Assembly: GCA_947502885.1 (NCBI GenBank)
Contig: CANNBP010000001.1
Coordinates: 62,001-126,000, forward strand
Source: an uncultured Aquimarina sp.
Lineage (GTDB): Bacteria > Bacteroidota > Bacteroidia > Flavobacteriales > Flavobacteriaceae
DNA: 64,000 bases
Reading direction: 5' to 3'
Of the stretch, positions 34,081-42,123 are shown in pieces (positions within the stretch are counted from its first letter, which is position 1; each line of letters starts with the position of its first letter). Position numbers and translations under genes: made by a program. The notes beneath the pieces are model-generated. The model was given only the letters and a program-made list of their open reading frames with translations. It searched no databases and was not told the DNA's origin.

Positions 34081-34590
34081 TTCACTTTCTTTTAAGTCTT
34101 TAGCTAAACTTGCAATTTTTAATTTTTGATTTCGTTTTATATATTCTAAATCAGCTAAATTGTCAATCATCAACTGACGGTTATAATAATTTATATGCTC
34201 AAGAATTGCGAAAAAATTGGCTAATATCCCCCATAAAATCAAATTTTCAGGAACAATTTTCCAGTCATTTTGATACCATTGGATAGCAAATATTATTGGA
34301 ATCAAGCCGATTAATATCAAATTTAGTTTTTTTGAATTTCTGAAAATATTTAAGTTTTTTTCTTGATTAAAGGGCTTATTCATCAATCTATATAACTTTA
34401 ATTTCCAATAGTGTTGACCTTGAATTAGTATTACTATACAAACTAAAATTCCATACAATAGAAAAAATATATCTACAAATGAGTTATTAAGGATTAGATA
34501 AACTAATATAGCTGGGAAAGTCACAAAAGCGTGAAATCTTTCCATAGGATAATAACTCTTTAATCTTTTAATCAGTTTTTGTTTACTCAT
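34075..34590 (-). CDS. hypothetical membrane protein
   Basis: 171 residues with four predicted membrane helices in two pairs (about residues 18-60 and 88-122), flanked by a basic N-terminus (SKQKLIKRLKSYYPMERF) and a basic C-terminal tail (EYIKRNQKLKIASLAKDLK). No domain is recognised. The repeat at 33945-34080 lies over its stop codon. Confidence 0.5.
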   Translation of the reverse strand: MSKQKLIKRLKSYYPMERFHAFVTFPAILVYLILNNSFVDIFFLLYGILVCIVILIQGQHYWKLKLYRLMNKPFNQEKNLNIFRNSKKLNLILIGLIPIIFAIQWYQNDWKIVPENLILWGILANFFAILEHINYYNRQLMIDNLADLEYIKRNQKLKIASLAKDLKESEL

Positions 34591-34902
34591 ATTAAGATAT
34601 TGTTAGCTTTAGTTTTTTATTTTACTTCAAAGAATAAATCAATATCATCAGCATCTTTTTGTATAAATCCATCCTCCCCGAATAGTACGAAAATGATATA
34701 CTATAAAGAAACCTTTTTCACTATAATTATGTAAAAGTGCAAATAACTATGCACAAGTTAGCTAGTGTAACGTTGAGTATACTATAATCTTATGTGTATT
34801 CTAGTACGAATACTGTATGCGAACGCTTTAACTATTTAGATTCTTGTGTGCTACACTCTAATATTATTGCTTTGCTTTTATAAACTTTAAATTTTTATAA
34901 TT
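34591..34902. other. intergenic region holding a possible gene tail remnant
   Basis: About 310 bp. On the minus strand, 24 codons ending at 34617 read VLFGEDGFIQKDADDIDLFF then EVK and stop, with a stop codon nine codons upstream. This looks like the last codons of a lost gene. TGTAACGTTGAG lies near 34758. Otherwise nothing was recognised; the plus-strand promoter for 34903 should be here. Confidence 0.4.
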
Positions 34903-35598
34903 ATGAAATTAAAAACAATCGCATTCGTACTTTTTTCTTTTGCCATTTTCAATTGTAATGCCCAGAGCAAAAAAATTATATCTTTTAGCTTTAAAAAGGG
35001 AGAAGTGATGGATGTTATGTTGTTAACTACAGCTCCAGATTCTGAAACAAAATACGAAAGGTATAGAAAGATAATTTTTCCTGTTGCTTTTGAATATTCA
35101 TACCAACCGCAAAATGGTTTTAGAATTTCAAAACTTACTCTTGGTACTCATCACCCTTCTAGTATCATATTTGGAAAATGGGAAAATAAACAAAAAAGAG
35201 AAGGTTTTTTGGCTAATATCTCTAAAAGAGTTCCAGGTTTCCATGCGCAACGCAGAGAATTATTCCCATATTTTGACCTAACTTATTACGAAGTACAAAA
35301 AGATTTAAATTTCTCAATAAATAGAGAGAAATATAATGTGGTAACTTCCTTTTGGAAGAATGATTTAAAAATGTTTGAAAGATTCATATCAAAATGGGAA
35401 GGAGATATCAAAAAAGCTGGAGGTAAGATTATTTTACAATTAAATAGAGGAAATTCCCCAACTGGATATGTATATAATCCAGATCAATTTTATATTATTG
35501 AATGGAATAATGAATCAGCTTTTGATGCTTTTGCTAAAACACATAAAATGTCAAGTTATGATGATTTAAAAAATGTGCATCAGTTTAAAATTGATTAA
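34903..35598 (+). CDS. secreted protein of unknown function
   Basis: 231 residues. A signal peptide (KLKTIAFVLFSFAIFNCNAQ) could be a lipoprotein type, with cysteine at about residue 18, or cleaved after NAQ. The middle has GFLANISKRVPGFHAQRRELFPYFDLTYYEVQ. The C-terminal part (KIILQLNRGNSPTGYVYNPDQFYIIEWNNESAFDAF, then HKMSSYDDL) looks like a ferredoxin-like dimeric alpha-beta strand/helix pair. No family is certain. It is followed 33 bp later by an AraC-type sensor gene on the same strand, perhaps its regulator. Confidence 0.55.
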   Translation: MKLKTIAFVLFSFAIFNCNAQSKKIISFSFKKGEVMDVMLLTTAPDSETKYERYRKIIFPVAFEYSYQPQNGFRISKLTLGTHHPSSIIFGKWENKQKREGFLANISKRVPGFHAQRRELFPYFDLTYYEVQKDLNFSINREKYNVVTSFWKNDLKMFERFISKWEGDIKKAGGKIILQLNRGNSPTGYVYNPDQFYIIEWNNESAFDAFAKTHKMSSYDDLKNVHQFKID

Positions 35599-35631
35599 TT
35601 TATATCTAAAAAGAAATATAAGCAATCATAT

Positions 35632-36738
35632 ATGCAAATACTACTCAATCAACTTATTTACTTTGGCTTTTTTCAAAGCATTATTTTATTATTAGTGTAT
35701 CTTTTTTCGCCAAGAAAAAGAAGACATATAAATGGGTATATGGCATTTTTAATAGTTACACTGTTAATAGGTTTATTGGGTAGGACATTGCACAGTGCTG
35801 GAGTTTGGAACAGTAACTTTAGACTTATTTCTTTTTCAGAATTTTCAGTATTATTATTTGGACCAACAGTGTATTTATTTACTTGCTCTATACTGTTAAA
35901 AAAGAAATACTCGCATAAAGATTTAATTCATTATTTACCCGGATTAATATACTCCATTTTTATAGCTATTTATTTTATAATTCCTACAGATGCTGTTATA
36001 AGTGCAAGAATTAAAACTGGGGAGTTATTTCGTATTATACATATTTGCTTGGGGTTTGGTTTAATGGTAAATAGTATATATTGGATATTAAGTTGGAATG
36101 TTTTGAAAACCTTTTCAAGAGAAATAAAAAATGAGATATCGTATGAGTTACACATACAATTTATTGTAAATTTTTTAAGAGTTATAGGGGGGTGCTTATT
36201 GTTTTGGATTGTCATCTATTTTATAAGCCTATCTGGTTTTCAAGATATAGAACGTATAATTCGTTCTTATATCTGGGTTTTTTTGGCATTGATCATTCTT
36301 TTCATTACTTATTATGGAATGATTTCGCCAAGTGTCATGCAAGTTCTGCCAGAAATTCAATCAAAAAAATACACACATTCTAAATTGAGTTTCGAAGATA
36401 TGAATCGTTTAAAAGAAGAACTCGACCAAATTATGATGAGTAAAAAACCATATTTAAATAATAAGTTACTTAAAACAGAACTTGCGCAACTATTGGGCGT
36501 TAGTAATCCTGAACTAGCTAGATTACTCAACGAAAATATTGGGATGAATTTTTTTGAATATGTTAATTATTATCGTGTAAAAGAGTTTGTTTTTTTAGCT
36601 AAATCTGATAAAGCCAAACAACTTACTTTTTTTGGACTTGCTCAAGAAGCAGGGTTCAATTCTAAAACCACTTTTAACAAATCGTTCAAAAAACTTATGG
36701 GAACTTCTCCTTCAGTCTATTTTGGTAGCAAACTATAA
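35632..36738 (+). CDS. AraC-family regulator with membrane-embedded N-terminus
   Basis: 368 residues. Eight predicted membrane helices fill residues 5-230, and a cytoplasmic AraC helix-turn-helix pair fills about 270-368 (LLKTELAQLLGVSNPELARLLNENIGMNFFEYVNYYRVKEF, then LTFFGLAQEAGFNSKTTFNKSFKKLMGTSPSVYF). This membrane-bound AraC type is common in Flavobacteriaceae. It probably reports on a membrane or periplasmic signal. The two plus-strand genes 34903 and 35632 interrupt the minus-strand array. Confidence 0.8.
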   Translation: MQILLNQLIYFGFFQSIILLLVYLFSPRKRRHINGYMAFLIVTLLIGLLGRTLHSAGVWNSNFRLISFSEFSVLLFGPTVYLFTCSILLKKKYSHKDLIHYLPGLIYSIFIAIYFIIPTDAVISARIKTGELFRIIHICLGFGLMVNSIYWILSWNVLKTFSREIKNEISYELHIQFIVNFLRVIGGCLLFWIVIYFISLSGFQDIERIIRSYIWVFLALIILFITYYGMISPSVMQVLPEIQSKKYTHSKLSFEDMNRLKEELDQIMMSKKPYLNNKLLKTELAQLLGVSNPELARLLNENIGMNFFEYVNYYRVKEFVFLAKSDKAKQLTFFGLAQEAGFNSKTTFNKSFKKLMGTSPSVYFGSKL

Positions 36739-36746
36739 AATAATTA

Positions 36747-36801
36747 AATATCGTATTTTTATAACCTAGACTTGGGAAAAGGCTTTACCTAGGACATCTT
36801 G
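36747..36801 (-). repeat. half copy of an array repeat, family E
   Basis: Directly after the DUF4303 stop, ACCTAACAAGATG (ACCTAAC fits attC RYYYAAC) leads into a segment (CCTAGGTAAAGCCTTTTCCC) shared with 40764-40810. The R' half is missing: the oppositely oriented AraC gene begins its end here. Confidence 0.45.
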
Positions 36802-37380
36802 TTAGGTAATGTTTTTTGTTTTTTCTAATATGATTTTTGTTAGGTTATTTTCCTTATCATTCCATCGCTTTCTAAACAATGAATGGATATTCTTGGGATT
36901 AATTTGTTCAGAAGATTTGTCATCGACATCTTCATCTGCTGCATCTGCGTAGTGCAAATACACAATTATGTTTTCCCTTTCTTCTCCCTTTCCAAAGATT
37001 CCTTTTTTATCACAAGTTTTTAATGCTTCAATAAGAGTGTTTTCGTAATCTTTCATTGCAGATTCATATTTGCCATCTTCTATATCATAAATAAAAGTTG
37101 CTAGAAATTCATAAAGCGTATTATCATCAGTTCCCTCATATTCCCATTCTGAAATATACCATAAATCTGAAGAGTCAAACTCCTCTCCATCTTGAGTTCG
37201 CTTCCTTTTTACTGACTCTAAGGTATTTCCCGAAGAAAAGAACCCTGTAATATCTTCAACTATTCCAAGACCAAAGCCATAAATGGTTTCTCCATTTGAC
37301 TTTTCTTTTATAGAATCAAAATCAGCAATAATTTGCTTTACTGCTAAATCGTGAATTCTCTTTTTTATTTCTTCAGTCAT
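36802..37380 (-). CDS. DUF4303 domain protein
   Basis: 192 residues. The opening helix IKKRIHDLAVKQIIADFDSIKEK, then GETIYGFGLGIVEDITGFFSSGNT, WYISEWEYEG and a closing helix FRKRWND fit DUF4303. DUF4303 members are uncharacterised but are frequently found near immunity and SUKH-type genes. No signal peptide. A full array repeat precedes its start with GCGTTATGC. Confidence 0.75.
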   Translation of the reverse strand: MTEEIKKRIHDLAVKQIIADFDSIKEKSNGETIYGFGLGIVEDITGFFSSGNTLESVKRKRTQDGEEFDSSDLWYISEWEYEGTDDNTLYEFLATFIYDIEDGKYESAMKDYENTLIEALKTCDKKGIFGKGEERENIIVYLHYADAADEDVDDKSSEQINPKNIHSLFRKRWNDKENNLTKIILEKTKNIT

Positions 37381-37407
37381 AAAATTTCAGATTGTTCTTT
37401 ATATGTC

Positions 37408-37559
37408 GCATAACGCTTAATATATGTGTCATAGCCAGACAAAATGTTACCCAACTTTCGGCATTTTCTGCGCTTTGCTTGCATTGTTCCTTACCAAATA
37501 TACATGAATCATTCGATTCATAACCTAGTTACTATGATCATATATATGAAATGTGGTAC
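37408..37559 (-). repeat. array palindromic spacer, family A
   Basis: About 150 bp after the DUF6624 stop. TATATATGATCATAG pairs with CTATGACACATATATT. The centre contains GGTAACATTTTGTCTGGC and TTTGGTAAGGAACAATGC, and the start-side end is GCGTTATGCGAC. The stop-side AAC box is not clear (CACATTTC). Confidence 0.5.
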
Positions 37560-37567
37560 ATAGTTTT

Positions 37568-38869
37568 TTACTCGCTCGTTTCGATTAAGTTTTGAATTTC
37601 TTTCCACTCATCGTAATCTTTTAAAGCTTTAAACTCATTCTGCGATAAAATTTTAAATCTATTTTCCCATTCTCTCCAGATAAGAACTTTAAGGATCTTC
37701 ATACTCCTAAGTTGCGAACTTTGGTTATCTAATTTAGCAAGCGAAATTGCAGCATTATAAAGTTGTTCATTATTTATATCTCCATAAGCTGATATAGCCT
37801 TTGAAATGTAAATATTGACCGAATCGACTTGATTTAATCGAATAGATTCTTCAAATTTTAAATAATCGTTTTGAGCTTTTTCATATATTGTTTGTATCTC
37901 TTTTGATGATGGAGGTTGGTAATTAAGTCCATGATAAATTGCGTAAACCTCAAAGGGTTCGAAAAGGCCAAGTTCAGCACGTCTTTTATTAATATTTTTT
38001 GGATCTTTTATTGGAAATGGTGCATGTTCTGCTATACTGGTTCCATAAATCTGTTTTTGCCAAGTTTCACGAGCTATTCTATCATGCAATTTTGCGTAGT
38101 GATTTGGGTCAACATCACCTTTTTCTAGGGCTTTTTTTATCAGTAAAAGACACTTTCTTTTAAAGAAGATGTTTGGATGGTGTTGAGGAATTCCCCAAGC
38201 AACTTTTGCACCTGCTTCTCCCACTAATTTATTTCCAGGCCATCCATGTATTTTAATTATACTATCGAGTTTAATTTTGTTTACTTTCCATATCCTTTCA
38301 ACAGGTTTAAATAACCGAAGATGATCATTATATGTTGCCGTGCTATCTAAAGTGTTTATATTCTTTTCGTATTGCGCAAGTACCTCCTGATCATTAGCCC
38401 ACATTTCTTTTAGTTCTTTTAATAGTAGTGGGTTTTGAACAGAAGCCTCATCTTTTTCTTGCAAATTTTTAGCTTGAGTAATGAGTTTATTCCACGTCAC
38501 ATGTTCCCGAAGTTGTATAAATTCAGGAATGGAGTTGAGTAATTGGGGATCTTTAAAGCCTTCTTTAATGGCCTTTTCAATCGCGATTAAGACTTTTTCT
38601 TGTTGGCTGTTTTGCGCAAAAATCATGGCACTCACCAAATAGTTTTCCAAATTTTTATTAGGCATAAGCTCTGTAGCTTCCAAAATTAATTCTGCGGCCT
38701 CATTACTTCTATCTGAATTAAATTTTTGATAACCTTCAATCATCAGTAGTTCCCAGTTTGAGTTGTGATCAGTTAGGTGTTCGTTTTCTATTAATTTCTG
38801 ATTTTTGGAATCTTTACAACTAGAAACAATGATTGCAATATAGATTAACCCTTGAAATACTTTTCTCAT
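37568..38869 (-). CDS. DUF6624 domain lipoprotein
   Basis: 433 residues from the ATG at 38869 (MRKVFQGLIYIAIIVSSCKDS, lipoprotein signal with Cys about 18). An N-terminal tetratricopeptide-like region (YQKFNSDRSNEAAELILEATELMPN) is followed by the DUF6624 domain: IIKIHGWPGNKLVGEAGAKVAWGIPQHH, DPNHYAKLHDRIA and WQKQIYGT. DUF6624 is found in exported proteins of unknown activity. The upper end at 38870 has no array repeat. Confidence 0.75.
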   Translation of the reverse strand: MRKVFQGLIYIAIIVSSCKDSKNQKLIENEHLTDHNSNWELLMIEGYQKFNSDRSNEAAELILEATELMPNKNLENYLVSAMIFAQNSQQEKVLIAIEKAIKEGFKDPQLLNSIPEFIQLREHVTWNKLITQAKNLQEKDEASVQNPLLLKELKEMWANDQEVLAQYEKNINTLDSTATYNDHLRLFKPVERIWKVNKIKLDSIIKIHGWPGNKLVGEAGAKVAWGIPQHHPNIFFKRKCLLLIKKALEKGDVDPNHYAKLHDRIARETWQKQIYGTSIAEHAPFPIKDPKNINKRRAELGLFEPFEVYAIYHGLNYQPPSSKEIQTIYEKAQNDYLKFEESIRLNQVDSVNIYISKAISAYGDINNEQLYNAAISLAKLDNQSSQLRSMKILKVLIWREWENRFKILSQNEFKALKDYDEWKEIQNLIETSE

Positions 38870-38938
38870 TTTTATTCTAAATATTATTAAGTGCAAAGGA
38901 ATAGTATAACTATCGATTAAAATAGTATGAAATTGGTG

Positions 38939-39784
38939 TTAAAGTGTTTTGGAATAATTTTTAGGTAGAAACCCAGTGTAAAACTTAAATACCTTGGTAA
39001 AGTGACTTTGATCAGAAAAACCACATAGATAAGCAGTTTCGGTAAGAGAGTAATTTGAAGAGTTTAAGAATTCAATAGAATGTCTTACTTTCAGCTTTCG
39101 TACATATTCTCCTAATGTACATTTAAAATATTTCCGAAAGTATTTTGATATTGTAGTTGGATGAATATTCACGATTTCTGACAATTCAGTAAGTGATACA
39201 TTTTCGTTCCACCTATCATTTAATATATCACGTACTGATTTAATCCAATGTGGAAATTGTAATTCATTATTAGTTCCAAGGGAATTTTCCATAAAAGCAA
39301 GAAATAACATTTCCACAGCACTTTTGGAATTCAAATCGTTGATTGTGGCTTCGTGCATTAATTTGACAAATGTAAAAATGGCATCGGAATTCTTTTTTAC
39401 TGCAAGTTCAACTTCGGTTTCGCTATACCCATAGTTTATTAAAAAATTATTATCTATCTCTACACTTATATGTTTGGAAGGGAATTGATTATAAACGTTT
39501 TTATGTATTTCATTTGCATAATAGAAATTAAGGCTTCCTGAGGTTCTTTCTATTGTTTTTGTTTTACTACGGTGTTCTATGTTGTTTCCGTATAGAACAA
39601 AACTTATCAGTGATTTTTCATGAGAATGCCAAACTCCAGTTTCGACTGGCATATCATATTTAGTAATTCCGATCAACAAATCACCTAAATTGGATGCAGA
39701 GTATTTGGGAGCCAAATAATGTCCTTTTTTTAAAGATACAATATGATCATTTTCTAAAGTCAATTTTTTCAAAATTATGAACAA
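38939..39784 (-). CDS. AraC-family transcriptional regulator with cupin N-terminus
   Basis: 281 residues. The N-terminal 130 residues resemble an AraC-binding cupin (GVWHSHEKSLISFVLYGNNIEHRSK). The C-terminal pair of helix-turn-helices spans about 185-281 (VSLTELSEIVNIHPTTISKYFRKYF, then SLTETAYLCGFSDQSHFTKVFKFYTGFLPKNY). No ligand is deducible. It lies between the IS110 remnant and DUF6624; no array repeat precedes its start. Confidence 0.8.
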   Translation of the reverse strand: MFIILKKLTLENDHIVSLKKGHYLAPKYSASNLGDLLIGITKYDMPVETGVWHSHEKSLISFVLYGNNIEHRSKTKTIERTSGSLNFYYANEIHKNVYNQFPSKHISVEIDNNFLINYGYSETEVELAVKKNSDAIFTFVKLMHEATINDLNSKSAVEMLFLAFMENSLGTNNELQFPHWIKSVRDILNDRWNENVSLTELSEIVNIHPTTISKYFRKYFKCTLGEYVRKLKVRHSIEFLNSSNYSLTETAYLCGFSDQSHFTKVFKFYTGFLPKNYSKTL

Positions 39785-39958
39785 CGTATTCGTTTATGAT
39801 GTCGTTACGTGGATTTGGTTAAAGTTAACGAAAGAAAATAGAATAGGGGAGTTATCGATAATTAATCCGAATAAACAAGAGTAAGCAATGCGTTATAGCA
39901 ACAATGTAAAAGCAGTATCCTAAGTTAGTTATAATAAAAATCTCTAAACTTTCTTATT

Positions 39959-40526
39959 ATGAAAACAAAGGATACTGCAGACTCAAAGTTATTTATTGGT
40001 ATTGACGTACACAAGCGAAGTTGGAGAATTCATACAGCTACAGATCTTTTTGATGGATGTGATCTGACGATTCCACCCAGTGCTTTTGCTTTACAAAAAT
40101 ATGTTACTAAACATTTTAAAGGATATAAATTGTATTGTTGTTACGAATCAAGTTGTTGTGTTTTTAGAGATCATCGTTTGTTTGAGTCCTTTGGTTGGTA
40201 TTCTTTGTGAATTGGGGGATTTAAGAAGGTTTAAGAATTTTAAACAATTGGCTAGTTATGTTGGTTTGATTCCATCGGTATATCAGAGTGGAGATAACTT
40301 AACGACCTCTGGACTTACTCCTAGAGCCAACCGAATTATGAGGAGTTATTTGGTAGAAGCTACTTGGGTTGCTTTACGATTTGATCCTGTGATGCAAGAA
40401 TATTATCGATCTCATCAGGGAAAAGATGTGAAAAGGATTTTAGTAAAGGTGGCCAGAAAATTACTGAGTTGTATTCATGCCATTATTAAAACAGAAACTC
40501 CTTATCAGATAGGAGTTGTGAGTTAA
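39959..40526 (+). mobile_element. IS110-family insertion sequence remnant (deleted transposase)
   Basis: Two pieces of an IS110 transposase in different frames. The N-terminal piece (39959-40160, SKLFIGIDVHKRSWRIHTAT) carries the DEDD first Asp context. The C-terminal piece (about 40170-40526, RFKNFKQLASYVGLIPSVYQSGD, then LTPRANRIMRSYLVEATWVALR) is the Transposase_20 domain with the serine-bearing region. The central 150 or more residues are missing, so it is inactive. IS110 elements have no terminal inverted repeats, and its ends could not be mapped. Confidence 0.8.
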
Positions 40527-40586
40527 AGAAGAAAAAGATACAAGCCTAAAAACTCTAACATACATTTTGACACAAAATAGGACAAC

Positions 40587-40830
40587 TAAACAACGTGGGT
40601 GACCTGCCATTGGCAGGATCACATTTTATAGCAAGTTGCCTTGTTTGCTAATCATAATCATAGCGATGCTGGTGGATTCGCCTTAGACGGATACCACATA
40701 TAGGATGCGGAGTTACTTAAAAGGTTATCGTTGAAGTATTAATATGAGATAATTAAAAAACAAAATATCGTATTTTTATAACCTAGTCTTGGGAAAAGGC
40801 TTTACATAGGAGCCATTGTTGTTGCACATT
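40587..40830 (-). repeat. array palindromic spacer abutting the IS110 remnant, family E
   Basis: About 240 bp. Begins GCAACAACAATGG after the stop at 40832, includes the segment shared with 36747-36801, a stem (CCTGCCAATGGCAGG, which pairs with itself), and ends CCCACGTTGTTTAG against the IS110 remnant. It therefore carries AAC and GTT boxes, but the next gene start has been displaced by the IS. Confidence 0.5.
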
Positions 40831-40831
40831 T

Positions 40832-41326
40832 TTATTTTAGTTTTAATATTCCGCTATCTTTCAATTCTCTCCGCCATTCACTTATATATTCCTGTTCAAC
40901 GAGTTCCATCTTGAGTAAATTCAAGTAGATTCCGTTGGTTAATTTTTGATTTTTTTCGGTTACTTTATATAAGTCAGAAATCGCTGGCGGTTCAGCCCAT
41001 TCCATTGTGTATTGAAATCCGTCAATAATAATTTCGGTTTTTGGGTCAACTTTTAAAATTAGATAATCGTGAAAGGTTTTACGAGTTCCGTCAAACGAAT
41101 CTCCTTTGTATTCCGCTATGAAAAAGTAAACATTGCCATTTCCTTTAATTGGCTCGAATGCTTTTTTCAGTCCGCTGTTTTTGTAGATTTTTAGGTTGTC
41201 AAATTTTTTAAATGCTTTGTAATTTATATCCGAGTTTTTGGTTTTTGAAATCAGTTTGTAAACTTTCTCTTGTCCAAAATTCAGATTGTAAGTTAGAAGG
41301 AAAATTATGATAATTAATTTCTGCAT
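40832..41326 (-). CDS. secreted hypothetical protein
   Basis: 164 residues when started at the ATG at 41326 (MQKLIIIIFLLTYNLNFGQEK), which gives a signal peptide cleaved near FGQ. The frame reaches 41380, but that upstream part is repeat sequence. The domain has GNVYFFIAEYKGDSFDGTRKTFHDYLILKV and a closing helix EYISEWRRELKD. No family recognised. The upstream repeat ends 20 bp before its start. Confidence 0.6.
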   Translation of the reverse strand: MQKLIIIIFLLTYNLNFGQEKVYKLISKTKNSDINYKAFKKFDNLKIYKNSGLKKAFEPIKGNGNVYFFIAEYKGDSFDGTRKTFHDYLILKVDPKTEIIIDGFQYTMEWAEPPAISDLYKVTEKNQKLTNGIYLNLLKMELVEQEYISEWRRELKDSGILKLK

Positions 41327-41344
41327 TTCGTTTTTCTCAAATGT

Positions 41345-41515
41345 GCTACAACGTTTAATATATGTGTCGTAGCAGAGCAAAATGTTACCTTATTTTCGAC
41401 AAAAACTGCGCATTGGTTGCTAATTTTTCCTTTCTGCAAGCATTGCGCCTTACCAAAAATACAATAACCATTCGATTGATCACTTAGCTGCTATGATCAC
41501 ATATATATTGTTGTG
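41345..41515 (-). repeat. array palindromic spacer, best-preserved family A copy
   Basis: About 170 bp. In gene orientation it begins CACAACAATATATATGTG, after the stop at 41527, and ends CACATATATTAAACGTTGTAG, 18 bp before the next ATG. ACAAC pairs with GTTGT, then AATATATATGTG with CACATATATT, then CATAGCAG with CTGCTACG. The R'' spacer is 3 bases shorter than R', as in attC. It is the clearest example of the array repeat. Confidence 0.6.
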
Positions 41516-41526
41516 AAAACGTTTTT

Positions 41527-42123
41527 TTAATTCAAATATTCAACATTTGAACGTACTTTTTTTCGCCATTTTAACCCATACTTTTCGTCCATCAGTTCAA
41601 ATATTCGCTCGTTATATTCTTTTACACATTCATCAATTGGTGGCATGCAACCAAAGTCATAATACTTAATCCCGTATTTTTTCTCAAATCTTTTGTCCGC
41701 TGGTGAATTTGCGATTGGTGCGATTGAGCCAATAAGTAATAAACTAGCTTTTCCGTTTTTCCAATCTGATTCAGCTCGTTCCGCACTGTATCCACATTCA
41801 GCTTTCAGTTTAAACGTCATGTTATTAATTCCGCTTTTTGTTTTTACGTCAAACTTTTGATTCCCATATCCAAATACTGAAATTTCTATAACATACCTTT
41901 TGTTTGATTCTAAATATTCAATTCGGAAGTTGCCAAAATTATCAGCTATAGTCGAGGGTTGTTTTGTAATTAACTCTTTTACATAAATCGTAGAAATTGG
42001 CACTTCTCCAGAAATTCCACTAATCACTTTTCCTTTGATTTCAGTTTGTCCATATGAGATTCCATAAACCAGAATTAAGATTAACTTTAGAAGTGTCTTT
42101 GTAATGTTCAAGTGCTTTTTCAA
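41527..42123 (-). CDS. CarboxypepD_reg-like domain protein
   Basis: 198 residues. A signal peptide (residues 8-25, cleaved near GQTE) is followed by the carboxypeptidase-regulatory-like beta sandwich (TEIKGKVISGISGEVPISTIYVKEL, NFGNFRIEYLE, VIEISVFGYGNQKFDV). The C-terminal part, with ADKRFEKKYGIKYYDFGCMPPIDECVKEYNERIF, is a separate conserved module of unknown function. Such proteins are usually surface associated. The upstream start region carries AACGTTGTTG. Confidence 0.7.
   Translation of the reverse strand: MKKHLNITKTLLKLILILVYGISYGQTEIKGKVISGISGEVPISTIYVKELITKQPSTIADNFGNFRIEYLESNKRYVIEISVFGYGNQKFDVKTKSGINNMTFKLKAECGYSAERAESDWKNGKASLLLIGSIAPIANSPADKRFEKKYGIKYYDFGCMPPIDECVKEYNERIFELMDEKYGLKWRKKVRSNVEYLN

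Noticed and set aside
39959..40526. Active IS110 element
   Set aside because: The central part of the transposase is missing and the two pieces are in different frames.
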